A DNA stretch of 64,000 nucleotides from Streptomyces sp. S.PNR 29 (GCF_030386795.1 NZ_JANUQM010000013.1:62001-126000); one strand, 5' to 3'; positions 16,511-25,289 are shown, counted from the stretch's first letter. A program made the numbers and translations. Notes: generated by a model from the letters alone, not told the origin.

Positions 16511-17143
16511 ATGCCGAGACTTCATCTCTTCGACCTCGACGGCACCTTGTTGCACGGTACTTCCGCGCCTGTGGAGATCTCCCGGCAGCTCGGATTGGAA
16601 GCCGAAACGGTCGCCCTCGATCAGGCGATCTCGTCGGGGTTGATAGAACCGCCGGAGTATGCGACGCGGGTCTGCACGCTCTGGGCCGAGTTGACCGAGG
16701 CGCATGTGAAGGCCGCCTTCGAGGGGGCCCCTTGGCTCGCCGGTATCCGCGAGGTCTGGGCGGATATCAGGCAGGAGGGCGACTACTGCGTCGTCATCTC
16801 CCTGTCCCCTTCCTTCTTCGTGGAACGGCTCATCGGATGGGGCGCGCACGCGGCGTATGGATCCCGCTTTCCCGCTGTACCGTTCACCGAGCCGGTGGAT
16901 CCCGCCGGAGCTCTCAGTGCAGCGGCGAAGGTGCTGATCGCCGACCGCCTGTGCGCGGAATACGGAGTGACGCGGGCGGACTGCATCGCCTATGGCGACT
17001 CGATGTCGGACAAGGACCTGTTCGGTGCGGTCGCGACCTCCGTCGCGGTCAACGGGGACCGCCATCTGTCCGGTCTCGCGACCCACTCCTACACGGGGCT
17101 GGATCTGCGGGAAGTTTATGAATTGGTGCGGTCCGTCCGGTAA
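16511..17143 (+). CDS. HAD family phosphatase, SerB-like (subfamily IB)
   Basis: 210 residues. HAD motif I is LFDLDGTLLHG at the very N-terminus, motif II is in VVISLSPSFF, and motif IV is YGDSMSDKDLFGAV. The helical cap between motifs I and II and the sequence around motif IV are like phosphoserine phosphatases of subfamily IB. The physiological substrate is unknown. ATG 16511 directly precedes the catalytic motif; the same frame is open upstream but would overlap the divergent promoter region. Confidence 0.88.
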   Translation: MPRLHLFDLDGTLLHGTSAPVEISRQLGLEAETVALDQAISSGLIEPPEYATRVCTLWAELTEAHVKAAFEGAPWLAGIREVWADIRQEGDYCVVISLSPSFFVERLIGWGAHAAYGSRFPAVPFTEPVDPAGALSAAAKVLIADRLCAEYGVTRADCIAYGDSMSDKDLFGAVATSVAVNGDRHLSGLATHSYTGLDLREVYELVRSVR

Positions 17144-17557
17144 TTGACGAAATCGCTGGTTCGCCCCGTGTTCGCATTCGTGACCGAGGAAGGGGGGACT
17201 TGTGTGCTCGGCGGTGGCCGGTATGGTCGACTCCGGTTCGCGCCCCGGATGAGGCGTGCATCCTGCGCGGGCCGAGAACAGGACAATGCAGCCTAGCGGG
17301 ACGGAGAGATCGAAGACCCACGTTTCCGGTTATGCGGTCAGGGCCTCCATGCGGAGTGCGATGCTCTGCGAGAGTACTGCGGCCAATGTCACACTCTCGC
17401 CTTACTTGTCCGTACGGAGCGGGAATGCGGGTTGAATGTGGCCGCATTGGCCGAGACACCGGACGGGAGTGGCTACCCGTCCGCGGGGGGAAAGCAGGCA
17501 CCTTCCCACTGAGGGAGTGCGCAGACCGACCGAGAGATGCTCGAGGCGAGGCTCACC
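17144..17557 (+). promoter_or_regulatory. Long leader region before the flavohaemoprotein gene
   Basis: 414 bp without a convincing gene. It has a 9-bp inverted repeat, CGGCCAATG at 17380-17388 and CATTGGCCG at 17445-17453, separated by 56 bp. The region probably contains the flavohaemoprotein promoter and a long 5' leader. I looked for SRP RNA and tmRNA signatures and saw none. Confidence 0.45.
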
Positions 17558-19081
17558 ATGGACGCTCCGACCACCACGTCGGCCGACAACGGCACTTCCG
17601 GCGGCGGGGACGGCTGGTTCACGCCCCGCAAGAATCCGGCCACGGCATCGGGCGGTGAGCGTGGCGCATCCGACGGTGGCCCTGCGGCGAGCGGGGCCGA
17701 GCCCTCCGCGGACCCGTCGACGCACGAGCCCGCACGCCGCGCCGCGAACTCCGACGCACCGGACCACGGCGACGCGACGCCGAGCGGCACAGCGGCCTCG
17801 GACCAAGCGCCGAGCGACACACCCCCGGCCGCAACGCGGCCCCCGTTCCGGTCTCCCGCCTCCCCGACCGCGCTGTCCGACCCCGCGCGGACAGCGGCCG
17901 CGACACAGACATCCGCCCCCGCCGAAGCACCCCCCACCCCCCAGCCGGCAGCTCCCACCAGGGATGCCTCCCCGGACGCCCTCCTCATCCGCCGGACCAT
18001 GGCGGAGGTCACGCCCGTCGCCGACAAGGTCACCTCCTACTTCTACGCCCTGCTCTTCGTACGGCACCCCGATCTGCGCCCGCTCTTCCCCGCCGCGATG
18101 GACACCCAGCGGGACCGACTGCTCAAGGCGCTGCTGACGGCCGCCGAGCACATCGACAACACCGAAGTCCTCGTCGAGTACCTGCAGAACCTCGGCCGCG
18201 GCCACCGCAAGTACGGCACCCGGGCCGAGCACTACCCGGCCGTCGGCGAATGCCTCATCGGTGCGCTGAGCAAATACGCGGCCGACATATGGGACGCGGA
18301 GATGGAAGCAGCCTGGGTCCGGACCTACACGACGATCTCGCAGGTCATGATCGACGCGGCGGCCGCGGACGAGCTGCGCGCCCCGGCCTGGTGGTACGCC
18401 GAGGTCGTCACGCACGACCTGAGAACCCCGGACGTCGCGGTCGTCACCGTCCGCCCCGACCAGCCCTACCCCTTCCTCGCCGGGCAGTACACGAGTGTGG
18501 AGACGCCCTGGTGGCCGCGGATATGGCGGCACTACTCCTTCGCCTCGGCGCCCCGATCCGACGGCCTGCTGTCCTTCCACGTGAAGGCCGTCCCGGCAGG
18601 CTGGGTCTCCAACGCGCTGGTGCACCGCGCCCGGCCCGGCGACATCATCCGACTGGGGCCGCCGACCGGTTCGATGACCGTGGACCACACCACCGACAAC
18701 GGGCTGCTCTGTCTGGGGGGCGGTACCGGCATCGCGCCCATCAAGGCGCTGGTCGAAGACGTCGCCGAGCACGGCGAACGGCGACCGGTAGAGGTCTTCT
18801 ACGGCGCCCGCACCGACCATGACCTGTACGACATCGACACGATGCTCCGCCTCCAGCAGAGCCACCCATGGCTCTCGGTCCGCGCGATCATCGACGCACA
18901 GGCCCACCTGCAGCTTCCCGACGCCATACGCGAGTACGGTCCCTGGAACGAATACGACGCCTATCTGTCGGGCCCGCCCGGAATGATCCGCAGCGGCGTG
19001 AACGCCCTGAGGGGCGTCGGCATCCCGTCGGAGCGCATACGGCACGACTCGGTGGAAGAGCTCGTGGCCATCGGGGGCTGA
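17558..19081 (+). CDS. Flavohaemoprotein with long disordered N-terminus
   Basis: 507 residues. Residues 1-138 are Pro/Ala/Thr/Ser-rich and low in complexity. A globin domain follows (about 140-270, proximal His in GRGHRKYG), then an FAD domain (RHYSFASAP and FHVKAV..GWVSN) and an NAD(P) domain beginning LCLGGGTGIAPIKAL. This is the flavohaemoglobin architecture used for nitric oxide dioxygenation and for transferring electrons to a haem. The N-terminal extension is not part of the usual Hmp. ATG 17558 has GAGGCGAGG upstream; ATG 17537 is an alternative. The stop codon lies inside a terminator shared with the convergent NUDIX gene. Confidence 0.88.
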   Translation: MDAPTTTSADNGTSGGGDGWFTPRKNPATASGGERGASDGGPAASGAEPSADPSTHEPARRAANSDAPDHGDATPSGTAASDQAPSDTPPAATRPPFRSPASPTALSDPARTAAATQTSAPAEAPPTPQPAAPTRDASPDALLIRRTMAEVTPVADKVTSYFYALLFVRHPDLRPLFPAAMDTQRDRLLKALLTAAEHIDNTEVLVEYLQNLGRGHRKYGTRAEHYPAVGECLIGALSKYAADIWDAEMEAAWVRTYTTISQVMIDAAAADELRAPAWWYAEVVTHDLRTPDVAVVTVRPDQPYPFLAGQYTSVETPWWPRIWRHYSFASAPRSDGLLSFHVKAVPAGWVSNALVHRARPGDIIRLGPPTGSMTVDHTTDNGLLCLGGGTGIAPIKALVEDVAEHGERRPVEVFYGARTDHDLYDIDTMLRLQQSHPWLSVRAIIDAQAHLQLPDAIREYGPWNEYDAYLSGPPGMIRSGVNALRGVGIPSERIRHDSVEELVAIGG

Positions 19082-19102
19082 CCAGCGGTCGGTGGTCAGC
19101 CC
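19075..19102. terminator. Bidirectional terminator overlapping both stop codons
   Basis: Perfect 10-bp stem (19075-19084 with 19093-19102) and an 8-nt loop. It contains the stop codon of the rightward flavohaemoprotein gene (19079-19081) and of the leftward NUDIX gene (19096-19098). Confidence 0.7.
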
Positions 19103-19578
19103 AGGTCAGGGGCGTGCATGGCCCGCACACCCTCGATGTTGCCGTCCAGGTAGTGCCGCAGCGACAGCGGTACGAGATGGACGGAGGCGATCCCGACACG
19201 GGTGAACGGCACCCGTACGATCTCGTACTCACCGGATGGCTCGTCGACCTCCGGGCCGTGCCGCAGGGACGGGTCGATGGACTCCAGGCGGCAGACGAAG
19301 AAGTGCTGCACCTTCACACCGGTCGCGCCACCGTCCTCGCCGATGTGCTCCACGGTGTCCACGAAGCAGGGCACGACGTCGGTGATCTTGGCGCCGAGTT
19401 CCTCGTACACCTCACGGTGCAGGGCATGGACGACGGTCGCGTCCCCCGGCTCGACCCCGCCACCGGGGGTGACCCAGTAGGGATCAACACCGGGCTTGGT
19501 GCGCTTGATCAGGATCAGGTCGTCACCGTCCAGAAGAACGGCACGGGCGGTGCGCTTGACCACGGGTCGGACGGTCAT
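19096..19578 (-). CDS. NUDIX hydrolase
   Basis: 160 residues. The NUDIX box is recognisable as GGGVEPGDATVVHALHREVY followed by EELG. The first Glu of the consensus (GX5E) appears to be Ala, while the REVYEELG part with the metal-binding glutamates is intact. The N-terminus RTARAVLLDGDDLILIKR is typical of MutT-like proteins. It would hydrolyse a nucleoside diphosphate derivative; the substrate is unknown. ATG 19578 begins 22 bp from a degenerate parS site. Confidence 0.87.
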   Translation of the reverse strand: MTVRPVVKRTARAVLLDGDDLILIKRTKPGVDPYWVTPGGGVEPGDATVVHALHREVYEELGAKITDVVPCFVDTVEHIGEDGGATGVKVQHFFVCRLESIDPSLRHGPEVDEPSGEYEIVRVPFTRVGIASVHLVPLSLRHYLDGNIEGVRAMHAPDLG

Positions 19579-19599
19579 GGGAGAAATGTGGCCCGGCTG

Positions 19600-19613
19600 G
19601 TTCCACGTGAAAC
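19600..19613. promoter_or_regulatory. parS-like site, one mismatch
   Basis: GTTCCACGTGAAAC differs from the consensus only at position 4. It is located just upstream of the NUDIX start, between it and the LysR gene end. Confidence 0.65.
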
Positions 19614-19733
19614 ATCGCGAAATGTCACTGGTCGAGCCCAGCGCGTGATGCGCCGAGACCAGGCCCTTGACGTCCGGCGGCCCGATGCGTGAAGCCCCTT
19701 GGCGCACGGTTCCGTCCCGCCCCTGGCCCTCGC

Positions 19734-20639
19734 TCAGCACCAGTCGGCCGCCGCGCGCTGCAGCCACTCGTAAGCCCGTGCGATCTGCGGCATCGCCAGC
19801 GTGCCGGTGCGGACGACCAGGAAGTACGTCCGCAGGGGCGGTACCGCCGGGTCGTGCAGGGCGACGACGTCACCGCGCTCCAGGGCGGCCGCGCACAGAT
19901 ACCGGGGCAGTACCGCGAGCCCGGCGCCCGCGGCCGCGCAGGCGAGGACCGCGCGCAGGTCGGGGACGATCACGGTGCCGTGGGTGGCCGGCCGGGCATC
20001 GAAGACGGAAGCCCAGTACCGGGAGACGAAGGGCAGCGACTCGTGGACCTCGATCACCGGGATGTGCTCAAGGGCGTGCGCTCCCAGGCAGCGGGGCTTT
20101 CCGATGACCCTCTGGTCGGTCCAGCGCGGGGCGGCGACCAGGACGTGTTCCTCGTCGCAGAGCGGGGTCGCCGAGAGCAGGGCGCCGCGCGGGCGTGCCG
20201 TGCTGATGGCCAGGTCGTGATGCCCGGCTGCCAGCCCCTCCAGGGTCTCCTCGGCGTTCCCGAAGGAGGCACGCAGGGCGAACCCCTGTCCGTCCTCGCC
20301 GGTCAGCTCGGTGAGCGCGGGCAGCGCACGCTCGGCGGTGAACTCGGGAGGCCCGGCGAGATGCAGGGTCCGTAAGGAGGAGTCGTCGTCGAGGCCGGTC
20401 TCCGCGATCTCCACAAGGGCGTCGAGATGCGGCGCCGCCTTGTGGGCGAGTTCGTCGCCGACGGTCGTCGGCGTCACGCCGCGGGCCTGCCGCAGGAAAA
20501 GGGGCCGGCCCAGCTGCCGTTCCAGCGTGCGGATCTGCGAGGTCACGGCCGGCTGGGAGAGGCCGAGCAGAGCGGCGGCGCGCGTGAAGGAACCGGCCCG
20601 GTGCACGGTCACAAAGGTGCGCAGCAAGGCCAGATCCAC
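19734..20639 (-). CDS. LysR family transcriptional regulator
   Basis: 301 residues. The N-terminal helix-turn-helix is clear: LLRTFVTVHRAGSFTRAA, then SQPAVTSQIRTLERQLG. The substrate-binding domain fills residues 90-295. GTG 20639 fits the family start and has GGAAGG upstream; the frame is open further but without homology. It is not divergent from an obvious target: the next gene upstream reads the same way, so its regulon cannot be inferred. The downstream NUDIX gene is on the same strand. Confidence 0.92.
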   Translation of the reverse strand: MDLALLRTFVTVHRAGSFTRAAALLGLSQPAVTSQIRTLERQLGRPLFLRQARGVTPTTVGDELAHKAAPHLDALVEIAETGLDDDSSLRTLHLAGPPEFTAERALPALTELTGEDGQGFALRASFGNAEETLEGLAAGHHDLAISTARPRGALLSATPLCDEEHVLVAAPRWTDQRVIGKPRCLGAHALEHIPVIEVHESLPFVSRYWASVFDARPATHGTVIVPDLRAVLACAAAGAGLAVLPRYLCAAALERGDVVALHDPAVPPLRTYFLVVRTGTLAMPQIARAYEWLQRAAADWC

Positions 20640-20791
20640 GGAACAACCTTCCCTTCTTGTGCCCTTTTCCCCGGCCCCCGCGACTCGCGCCCAACTATAA
20701 ATATGTCGATAGGTCTCTGTCGCTACCGTGATTGGACACTGACACAGAGTCAACTAGCCTTGGTCGCGCGGTTCTTCGCGCGCGGAACCGG
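20640..20791. promoter_or_regulatory. Upstream region of the LysR gene
   Basis: About 150 bp with an unusually AT-rich patch (ACTATAAATATG near 20693-20705) that may be the promoter core for the leftward LysR gene. No gene is supported here. Confidence 0.4.
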
Positions 20792-20830
20792 GGACGGTCC
20801 GAGCCACGAGGGGGGAGGCTCGGACCGTCC
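20792..20830 (-). terminator. Terminator of the PLP lyase / ptpA operon
   Basis: Perfect 14-bp stem (20792-20805 with 20817-20830) and an 11-nt loop, 41 bp beyond the stop codon of the leftward lyase gene. Confidence 0.88.
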
Positions 20831-20871
20831 GTTGTACGTGATCGAACACCGACGGGTCGTGTGTGAAGCCG

Positions 20872-22035
20872 TCACTGCGCTGCCGCGTCCAGCGCACGCA
20901 GCACGTCCGCCACCAGGTCCTCGGCATCCTCCGCGCCGACCGAGAGGCGGATGAAGCCCTCGGGCACCGCGTCGCCGCCCCAGCGCCCGCGCCGCTCCGC
21001 CGTCGACCGCACGCCGCCGAAGCTCGTCGCGTCGTCCACGAGCCGCAACGCGCCGAGAAAACGGTCGGCACGCGCGCGCGTGGGCAGCGTGAAGGAAACC
21101 ACGCACCCATAGCGCCGCATCTGCTGCGAGGCGACCTTGTGCGAGGGATCGCCGGGCAGTCCCGGATAGCGCAGCCCGGCCACCTCGGGCCGCTCCCGCA
21201 GAGCCTCGGCGACGGCCAGGGCGTTCGCGTGCTGGCGGTCGGCGCGCAGCTGGAGGGTGGCGAGCGAGCGGTGCGCGAGCCAGGCCTCCATGGGCCCCGG
21301 AATCGCCCCGACGATCTTTCGCCAGCGCCGTACGGCGGCCATGGCCTCGGCGTTACGGCCGGTGACGTACCCCAGCAGGATGTCGCCGTGCCCGGTGAGC
21401 TGCTTGGTGCCGCTGGCCACGGAGAAGTCCGCGCCGAGCTCCAGCGGGCGCTGCCCCAGCGGCGTCGCGAGCGTGTTGTCGACGGCTACCAAGGCGCCAC
21501 GCGCGTGTGCCGCCTCCGCGAGCCGCCGCACGTCGCACACGTCGAGCCCGGGGTTCGACGGGGTCTCGATCCACAGCAGCCTCGCGCCGTCGAGGACGTC
21601 CAGCTGGGCGTCGCCGCCGGTCGGCGCCGTGCGCACCTCGATTCCGTACGCCTCCAGCTGGGCGCGCACCAGCGGCAGCACCTGGTAGCCGTCGCCGGGC
21701 AGTACGACCATGTCCCCCGTGCGCAGCTGGGAGAACAGCACCGACGAGATCGCCGCCATGCCGGACGCGAACACGAGCGTCTCGACGTCGTCCTGCCCGG
21801 GAGCCTCCAGCTCGCCGATGGCACGCTCCAGCAGCGTCCACGTCGGGTTCTCATCGCGTCCGTACGTGTACGGACCGGTGGGATCGCCCGGCAGATGGTA
21901 GTGCGCGGCGAAGACGGGACCGGGCAGGGCCGGCTCGTGCCTGACGGGCTCGGGCAGCCCGGCCCGTACCGCGCGCGTGCCGTCACCGGCATCCGTGAAC
22001 CCGCGGCCTCCGTCGCCCGTGGCGGAACCGCTCAT
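20872..22035 (-). CDS. Cystathionine gamma-lyase/synthase family PLP enzyme
   Basis: 387 residues, full length for the Cys/Met metabolism PLP family. Landmarks are TYGRDENPTWTLLERAIGELE near residues 57-77, FASGMAAISSVL around residue 90, the LWIETPSNPGLDVCD motif and the PLP lysine in ASGTKQLTGHGDILLGYV near residue 205. Members convert cystathionine or O-acyl-homoserine in transsulfuration; which reaction applies here cannot be told. The start overlaps the ptpA stop by 4 bp, so translation is coupled. The N-terminal 30 residues are variable and Gly-rich. Confidence 0.9.
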   Translation of the reverse strand: MSGSATGDGGRGFTDAGDGTRAVRAGLPEPVRHEPALPGPVFAAHYHLPGDPTGPYTYGRDENPTWTLLERAIGELEAPGQDDVETLVFASGMAAISSVLFSQLRTGDMVVLPGDGYQVLPLVRAQLEAYGIEVRTAPTGGDAQLDVLDGARLLWIETPSNPGLDVCDVRRLAEAAHARGALVAVDNTLATPLGQRPLELGADFSVASGTKQLTGHGDILLGYVTGRNAEAMAAVRRWRKIVGAIPGPMEAWLAHRSLATLQLRADRQHANALAVAEALRERPEVAGLRYPGLPGDPSHKVASQQMRRYGCVVSFTLPTRARADRFLGALRLVDDATSFGGVRSTAERRGRWGGDAVPEGFIRLSVGAEDAEDLVADVLRALDAAAQ

Positions 22036-22523
22036 GCCGCCCGTCCCTCCAGTTGCTCGCGGACCGCGGCGAGCAGCCCGGTACTCGCCGCCTCCACCAT
22101 CTCAAGGCACTCCTCGAAGCCGTCCATGCCCCCGTAGTAGGGGTCCGGTACGTCGGGGTCGCCGGCCGCGGTGAGGTCGTACGACCGCAGCAGCCGCACC
22201 TTCTCCGCGTCCTGCGCCGTGGGCGCGAGGCGGCGCAGGGCCTTGAGGTGGCCGACGTCGAGGGCGATGACGAGGTCCAGCCGGGAGAACCAGGACGCCT
22301 GGAACTGCCGGGCCGTGTGGTCGATGGCGTAGCCGTTCTCCTCCAGGACGGCCACCGTGCGCGGGTCCGCGCCTTCGCCCTCGTGCCAGCCGCCGGTGCC
22401 GGCGCTGTCGACCTCCACCAGGTCGTCGAGCCCGGCCTCCGCCACGCGCGCGCGGAAGACGGCCTCGGCCATCGGGGAGCGGCAGATGTTGCCGGTGCAC
22501 ACGAAACACACGCGATAGGTCAT
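22032..22523 (-). CDS. ptpA: Low-molecular-weight protein tyrosine phosphatase
   Basis: 163 residues. The P-loop is VCTGNICRS, with nucleophile Cys9 and Arg15, and the general acid is in the DPYYGG loop near residue 129. It dephosphorylates phosphotyrosine proteins in the cytoplasm. In S. coelicolor the orthologous PtpA affects antibiotic production when overexpressed. It is 7 bp downstream of the phage-holin-like gene and overlaps the lyase gene, forming a three-gene leftward operon. Confidence 0.95.
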   Translation of the reverse strand: MTYRVCFVCTGNICRSPMAEAVFRARVAEAGLDDLVEVDSAGTGGWHEGEGADPRTVAVLEENGYAIDHTARQFQASWFSRLDLVIALDVGHLKALRRLAPTAQDAEKVRLLRSYDLTAAGDPDVPDPYYGGMDGFEECLEMVEAASTGLLAAVREQLEGRAA

Positions 22524-22529
22524 CGCCGC

Positions 22530-22907
22530 TCAGTCCTCGTCGGGCAGGACGACGTGGAGGGCCCAGGAGACCACCGAGATGATCAGGCCGCCCAGGACGG
22601 CGGTCCAGAAGCCCTCGACATGGAAGCTCAGATCGAGCTGGTCGGCCAGCCACGAGGTGAGCAGCAGCATCAGCGCGTTGACGACCAGGGTGAACAGGCC
22701 GAGCGTCAGGATGAGCAGCGGGAGGCTCAGCAGCTTGACTATCGGCTTGACCAGGAAGTTCACGAGGCCGAAGATCAGCGCCACGAGGATCAGCGTGCCG
22801 GCCTTCTTGCCGGTGCTGTCCCCGGTAAGGGTGATTTTGTCGAGCAGCCACACGGCGACCGCCAGGGCGCCCGCGTTGGCGATCGTCTTGACTACGAAAT
22901 TCTTCAT
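22530..22907 (-). CDS. Phage holin family 4 / DUF360-type membrane protein
   Basis: 125 residues with four hydrophobic helices: around residues 8-22, 35-52, 60-80 and 100-118. It belongs to the mycobacterial 4-TMS holin superfamily (FGLVNFLVKPIVKLLSLPL region). Chromosomal members are common in actinobacteria and are not evidence for a prophage; the function is unknown. ATG 22907 begins the conserved MKNFVVK. It heads the ptpA-lyase operon. Confidence 0.85.
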   Translation of the reverse strand: MKNFVVKTIANAGALAVAVWLLDKITLTGDSTGKKAGTLILVALIFGLVNFLVKPIVKLLSLPLLILTLGLFTLVVNALMLLLTSWLADQLDLSFHVEGFWTAVLGGLIISVVSWALHVVLPDED

Positions 22908-22966
22908 GTGTCTGATCGTGGCAGACGCGATCGGACATGAGCAGGCAGGCAGGGGCGGAAGAGGCG

Positions 22967-23284
22967 ATGAAGGCATTCCGGCTGGACGAACTGGAGGCGG
23001 AACGCGCCGCCAACGAGGGTGCGTACATCCAGTTCCTGCGGGAGCGGAACATGTCGGTCGGCCTGTACGCCCTCGACGCGGGCCAGCACGACCCACAGAA
23101 TCCTCACCACCAGGACGAGGTCTACTTCGTCGTGAGCGGCCGTGCCTCGCTCACCGTCGGCTTGGAGACCACCCAGGTGGCGCGCGGCAGCGTGGTCTAC
23201 GTGCCGGCCGGAGTCGCCCACAAGTTCCACCACATCAGTGAGGATCTGCGGGTGCTGGTGGTCTTCTCTCCGCCTGAGAAGTGA
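22967..23284 (+). CDS. Cupin domain protein
   Basis: 105 residues, a single cupin barrel. Motif 1 is PHHQDEVYFVVSGRASL and motif 2 is YVPAGVAHKFHHI, providing a His-rich metal site. ATG 22967 is preferred because GGAAGAG precedes it and the conserved start MKAFRLDELE follows; ATG 22937 would overlap the divergent promoter. The function is unknown; small stand-alone cupins are often dioxygenases, isomerases or sensors. Confidence 0.87.
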   Translation: MKAFRLDELEAERAANEGAYIQFLRERNMSVGLYALDAGQHDPQNPHHQDEVYFVVSGRASLTVGLETTQVARGSVVYVPAGVAHKFHHISEDLRVLVVFSPPEK

Positions 23285-23413
23285 GGCGCCTCCTCAGGGT
23301 TCCCTAGGGGATCAGTCAGGGGAGGACAAGGGGTGCGAGAGCCCCGTCCGGCCGTCTCCCGGTCCTAGCATCGAGTGCAGGACATCAAGTGATCGAGAGG
23401 TAGGGACAGGGCG

Positions 23414-23626
23414 ATGCGAGAGATCTTCGCGGGACTGCCGTGGTGGGTGAAGTGGATCGCGGTGCCGGTCATCGCCCTGGTCGTGTTCGGCGGGCTGATA
23501 GCCAGCGTGGTGGGCTTCGTGATCGGACTGCTGTTCAAGGTGCTGGTGTTCGTCGCCCTGGTCGGCGGACTGATCTATGTCGTGCGCAAGTTCACGTCGA
23601 GCTCCTCGTCGCGCAGCGACTGGTGA
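23414..23626 (+). CDS. Small membrane protein (DUF5326-like)
   Basis: 70 residues: a short amphipathic start (MREIFAGLPWWVKW), two adjacent hydrophobic stretches (about 14-33 and 36-58) and a Ser-rich basic tail. It is a conserved streptomycete small protein without known function. A ribosome site (AGGGACAGGG) precedes ATG 23414. Confidence 0.8.
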   Translation: MREIFAGLPWWVKWIAVPVIALVVFGGLIASVVGFVIGLLFKVLVFVALVGGLIYVVRKFTSSSSSRSDW

Positions 23627-23831
23627 GCATGGTGGGAAACCGGTGAGGTAAAAGGAATCACCGGTTCCCTCGCGTTCCCTCGGCCGGGGGAAGTTCTGTG
23701 CACGGGTCGTCAGTGAGCGGTTGCGGAGCGTTAGAGTCCGGAAGCCCGACGCGGGGACGGCCCCGCGAGCGGCGTACGCCCCCGCCCGTGCACTCCGTAC
23801 GGGCTGCCCCCTCGCGCTACGGGAGTACCCC

Positions 23832-24752
23832 TTGGCCACGGCTGAGCCCGCACCAGCAGAACTCCACCGACCCCCCGCTCTCCCCGCTGTCCCCCCACCC
23901 GCCCGGACGGTCGTACCCGCCCAGGGAAGCCGCGTCCGGCACCCGCAGCAGCCCGCGGTGCCCGTGCAGCCCCACGCCGCGGCCGCTCCCGCGCCGCCAC
24001 CCTCGTCCGGGACGCTCATCGGTTCGGTGCAGCGCGCGATGCGTCTCCTGGAATGCGCCGCCGGGCACGCGCACGGAGCCCCCGCCAAACAACTGGCGCG
24101 TGAGACGGGGCTGGCTCTCCCGACGGCGTACCACCTGCTGCGCACCCTTGTGCACGAGGGCTATCTGCGCCGTGAGAAGGGACTGTTCTTCCTCGGTGAG
24201 GCGGCCGAACGGCTGGGCAGCAGCGGCGCCCGGCAGAAACGTCGCAGCACGGTCGTCCACGCGCTCGCACAGTGCCGTGACGCGATCGGCGTACCCGTGT
24301 ACTACGCCATGTACCGGGACGGCGAGATCGAGGTCGTGTGCGTCTCCGACACCCCGGGCGCCCCGGCGGTCGAGGAGTGGGCCGACTTCCGCGAGACCGG
24401 GCACGCGCACGCCATCGGGCAGTGCCTGCTGTCACAGCTCGACGAGGACGCGCGCCGCGACCACCTCGACCGTTATCCCGTGCAGCCCCTCACACCGTTC
24501 ACGGTGCGTGACGACCGCAGTCTGCTCAAACGTCTGGAACGGCTGCGGCGCATGGAGACGGTGTTCGAGCGTCAGGAGTACGCACTCGGTACGGTGTGCG
24601 CGGCGATCCCGATCACGATCGGCACCACGGCCGCGACCATGGCCATTTCGCTGCCCGCTCATCAGGCCGACCGGCTGGTGCCCGCAGCGCAGCAGCTGCA
24701 GGACAAGATGGGGCGACTCCTGGGGTCGCTCGCTCTCTCTATCAGTATCTGA
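23832..24752 (+). CDS. ssgR: IclR family regulator SsgR, activator of ssgA
   Basis: An IclR-type protein: a winged helix domain beginning SVQRAMRLLECAAGHAHGAPAK with recognition helix LPTAYHLLRTLVHEGYL, then an effector domain of about 170 residues. It lies directly upstream of ssgA; in S. coelicolor SsgR binds the ssgA promoter and is needed for its expression during sporulation. The start is uncertain: TTG 23832 gives 306 residues with a Pro/Ala-rich N-terminus, GTG 24027 gives 241 residues starting exactly at the DNA-binding domain. The identity rests on family plus position. Confidence 0.88.
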   Translation: MATAEPAPAELHRPPALPAVPPPARTVVPAQGSRVRHPQQPAVPVQPHAAAAPAPPPSSGTLIGSVQRAMRLLECAAGHAHGAPAKQLARETGLALPTAYHLLRTLVHEGYLRREKGLFFLGEAAERLGSSGARQKRRSTVVHALAQCRDAIGVPVYYAMYRDGEIEVVCVSDTPGAPAVEEWADFRETGHAHAIGQCLLSQLDEDARRDHLDRYPVQPLTPFTVRDDRSLLKRLERLRRMETVFERQEYALGTVCAAIPITIGTTAATMAISLPAHQADRLVPAAQQLQDKMGRLLGSLALSISI

Positions 24753-24851
24753 AAACTCACTCCTTGTGATCTGTTGTGTACGTTCAGCAAGATGCCACCA
24801 GTGTCAGAGGTTTGATTCCCGGCCAGTCGACGGCGAATGACGGGGTATTCG

Positions 24852-25289
24852 ATGCGCGAGTCCGTTCAGGCAGAGGTCATGATGAGCTTTCTCGTCTCCG
24901 AGGAGCTCTCCTTCCGCATCCCGGTGGAGCTGCGCTACGAGACCTGTGATCCCTATGCCGTGCGGCTTACCTTCCACCTGCCGGGTGACGCACCGGTGAC
25001 CTGGGCCTTCGGCCGGGAGCTGTTGATCGACGGGGTGGGCCGACCGTGCGGGGACGGCGATGTCCGCATCGCGCCCGTGGAGCCCGAGCCGCTGAGCGAG
25101 GTGCTGATCCGGCTCCAGGTCGGCAGCGACCAGGCTCTGTTCCGCTCGTCGGCGGCACCGCTCGTGGCCTTCCTCGACCGCACCGACAAGTTGGTGCCGC
25201 TGGGCCAGGAGGGTGCGCTCGCCGACTTCGACGCCCACCTCGACGAGGCCCTGGACCGCATCCTGGCGGAGGAACAGAGCGCCGGCTGA
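24852..25289 (+). CDS. ssgA: Sporulation and cell-division activator SsgA
   Basis: 145 residues, a single SALP (SsgA-like) domain. Recognised segments are MMSFLVSEELSFRIPVELRYE, DPYAVRLTFHLPG, TWAFGRELLIDG and FLDRTDKLVPLGQE. SsgA stimulates septum formation in aerial hyphae and localises SsgB, which recruits FtsZ. The start is set at ATG 24852 (MRESVQAE) because the first beta strand of SALPs includes these residues; ATG 24882 is an alternative. The gap to ssgR is 99 bp and holds the SsgR-dependent promoter. Confidence 0.95.
   Translation: MRESVQAEVMMSFLVSEELSFRIPVELRYETCDPYAVRLTFHLPGDAPVTWAFGRELLIDGVGRPCGDGDVRIAPVEPEPLSEVLIRLQVGSDQALFRSSAAPLVAFLDRTDKLVPLGQEGALADFDAHLDEALDRILAEEQSAG

Noticed and set aside
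17200..17400. Possible structured RNA (SRP or tmRNA) in the 17.2-17.4 kb gap
   Set aside because: The diagnostic SRP GGAAG tetraloop region and the tmRNA tag/tRNA-like ends are absent.
18572..18590. TTCCACGTGAAGG inside the flavohaemoprotein gene
   Set aside because: The palindrome is broken on the right side; it is a codon-driven FHVK stretch rather than a parS site.
17402..19045. A 547-codon minus-strand frame opposite the flavohaemoprotein
   Set aside because: Low-complexity translation and clear flavohaemoprotein domains on the other strand.
22530..22907. Phage holin as evidence for a prophage
   Set aside because: This holin family is widespread as ordinary chromosomal genes in actinobacteria and no other phage gene is present.
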